Assembly: GCA_964531505.1 (NCBI GenBank)
Contig: CAZHDT010000001.1
Coordinates: 1 to 47,840 of the forward strand
Direction of reading: 5' to 3'
Length of the DNA stretch: 47,840 nucleotides
From: UBA6264 sp964531505
Lineage (GTDB): Bacteria > Patescibacteriota > Patescibacteriia > UBA2591 > UBA6264
Part shown: positions 46,865 to 47,840 of the stretch, one piece after another
Layout: every line of letters begins with the position of its first letter
How positions within the stretch are numbered: the first letter of the stretch is position 1
Made by a program: the position numbers and the translations under genes
The notes under the pieces: model-generated
Databases searched by the model: none
Told to the model about the DNA's origin: nothing
Seen by the model: only the letters and a program-made list of their open reading frames with translations

Positions 46865-47840
46865 ATGGAAATAGAGAATTTAGGAATTTCTTATCAAACA
46901 CCTGGTTTCGTATCAGAACAAGGAAGAAATATTTTAACCAGTTTTTGGTTTTGGTTGATAATTATTTTAATTCTTTTATTTATTTTTTCCATTTATTTTT
47001 TACGCCGATATTTTAAAAAATTATCCCAATATAAATTTTCTTTTGAAAACACAGTTCTTTTAGTGAAAGTATCAAAAGAAAAATTAGATAAAGAAGAAAA
47101 TCAAAAAAGCATTAAAGAATTGCTTCAACCCACAGAAAATTTTTTTGCTAATTTAGGCGGATTAAAAGCGCAACGGGGATTTAAGGCGTGGCTTTTCGGT
47201 AGAAATGATTTAATTTCTTTTGAGATAATTGCTGACAAAGAAGGGATGATTAGTTTTTATGTTGTGACACCGAGAAAAATCCAGCGTTTTTTTGAACAAC
47301 AGTTGCAAGCTCAATACCCAGCAGCGCAAATAGAAGAAGTGGAGGATTATAATATTTTCCTTCCCAAAGGAGAAATTATGGCCGCGGGTTTAAAATTGAA
47401 AAATTATTCAATGTTTCCAATTAAAAGTTATTTGAAAATGGAAACAGATCCTTTAAATGCCATTACTAATTCTTTAAGCCGAATTGCTGAACAAGATGCG
47501 GCGGCGATTCAAATTATTGTCAGATCTTCTCATCCAAGCTGGCGCAGTTTGGGAACCAAAGTTGCTTCTCAAATGCAACAAGGGAAAAATTTACACCAAG
47601 CCATTAAGGCGAGCTTGGGCGGGTTGCCAAAATTTTTGAAAGGCATTTTTGAGATGATCAATCCATCTAAAAGCGCATCTTCTCTGGAACAACAAAAACC
47701 GCATCAACATTCGCCCATGGAACAGGAAGTAATCAAGTCTTTAGAGGAAAAGGCGAGTAAAGCCGGTTTGGATGTTAATATTAGGGTTGTTGTTTCCGCG
47801 CCGAATAAAGTGATTGCGGAAAGTTATTTGGACAACATCG
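46865..47840 (+). CDS. type IV secretion / HerA-VirD4-like ATPase, N-terminal part
   Basis: The frame runs open from ATG 46865 to the window end (325 codons) with no stop, so it is truncated by the window. One transmembrane helix (about 26-46) is followed by VLLVKVSKEKLDKEE, SFEIIADKEGMISFYVVTPRKIQRFFEQQLQAQYPAAQIEEVEDY (about 118-162), and DPLNAITNSLSRIAEQDAAAIQIIVR (about 198-223). This is the N-terminal region of large Patescibacteria proteins annotated as type IV secretory DNA-transfer or HerA-like ATPases; the nucleotide-binding part would lie beyond 47840. Role in DNA or protein transfer, or pilus function, is inferred. Confidence 0.78.
   Translation, partial: MEIENLGISYQTPGFVSEQGRNILTSFWFWLIIILILLFIFSIYFLRRYFKKLSQYKFSFENTVLLVKVSKEKLDKEENQKSIKELLQPTENFFANLGGLKAQRGFKAWLFGRNDLISFEIIADKEGMISFYVVTPRKIQRFFEQQLQAQYPAAQIEEVEDYNIFLPKGEIMAAGLKLKNYSMFPIKSYLKMETDPLNAITNSLSRIAEQDAAAIQIIVRSSHPSWRSLGTKVASQMQQGKNLHQAIKASLGGLPKFLKGIFEMINPSKSASSLEQQKPHQHSPMEQEVIKSLEEKASKAGLDVNIRVVVSAPNKVIAESYLDNI

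Overview
The window looks like a chromosomal scaffold piece from a small-genome, AT-rich bacterium of the Candidate Phyla Radiation (Patescibacteria, probably a Parcubacteria-like lineage). The grounds are the very low GC, tight gene packing with ATGA-type overlaps, near absence of Shine-Dalgarno motifs, protein families typical of that group (bacterial Elp3, UvrD-PD-(D/E)XK fusion, DinD, HerA/VirD4-like ATPase with a membrane N-terminus), and use of TGA as a real stop (for example 2645-2647 and 3609-3611), so the genetic code is standard. The lineage is an inference. No rRNA or ribosomal protein gene is present to confirm it.

Layout. 1-571: non-coding DNA rich in small palindromes, with a 49-residue Gly-Phe-Leu repeat peptide. 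572-5425: an accessory island with a LexA-type repressor behind a consensus promoter, a GATC-type DNA adenine methyltransferase and a small PD-(D/E)XK nuclease (a likely type II restriction-modification pair), a broken or mosaic dinD locus carrying a nuclease domain, and a MerR-HATPase protein paired with a STAS-like protein behind a consensus promoter framed by 20-bp direct repeats. 5595-9157: single-gene units (pilin-like anchored protein, TspO, YdcF-like, LivK-like binding protein, Cys-tailed thioredoxin). 9158-9560: a gene-free stretch with a candidate structured RNA. 9561-14998: ychF, cdd, tatD and a UvrD helicase-nuclease. 15072-21494: an operon of a membrane protein, pheS, pheT, a PfkB kinase, pduL and a glycosyltransferase. 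21519-21656: four tandem hairpins. 21700-22146 (-): a HIT protein. 22303-30947: glycosyltransferase, membrane proteins, rmuC, amino-acid permease, ackA and a kinase-like protein. 31048-35976: a dcw-type cell-wall cluster (mraZ, rsmH, ftsL-like, PBP/ftsI, murF-like) with an MraZ-box promoter that also holds DnaA boxes. 36001-38374: divergent elp3 and a Trm9/ALKBH8-like methyltransferase. 38423-44216: trpS (-), a small anchored protein (+), and a minus-strand operon glyA-folD-secG-oppA-tRNA-Leu. 44217-45300: regulatory hairpins, a 100-N scaffold gap and tRNA-Glu. 44751-46216: two unknown genes with strong ribosome binding sites. 46355-47840: an operon opening into a type IV secretion/HerA-like ATPase that runs off the window.

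How it fits together. PduL plus AckA would give ATP from acetyl-CoA, an economical scheme for a fermentative, host-dependent cell. GlyA and FolD supply one-carbon units. Elp3 and the Trm9-like enzyme, head to head over a 70-bp promoter region, would together make a eukaryote-style mcm5U34 tRNA modification. The 572-5425 island combines damage response, restriction and a signalling switch and is the best candidate for an undescribed system. Promoters near consensus can be read directly in several places, and at three genes the start codon lies about 6 nt after the -10 box, which suggests leaderless mRNAs.
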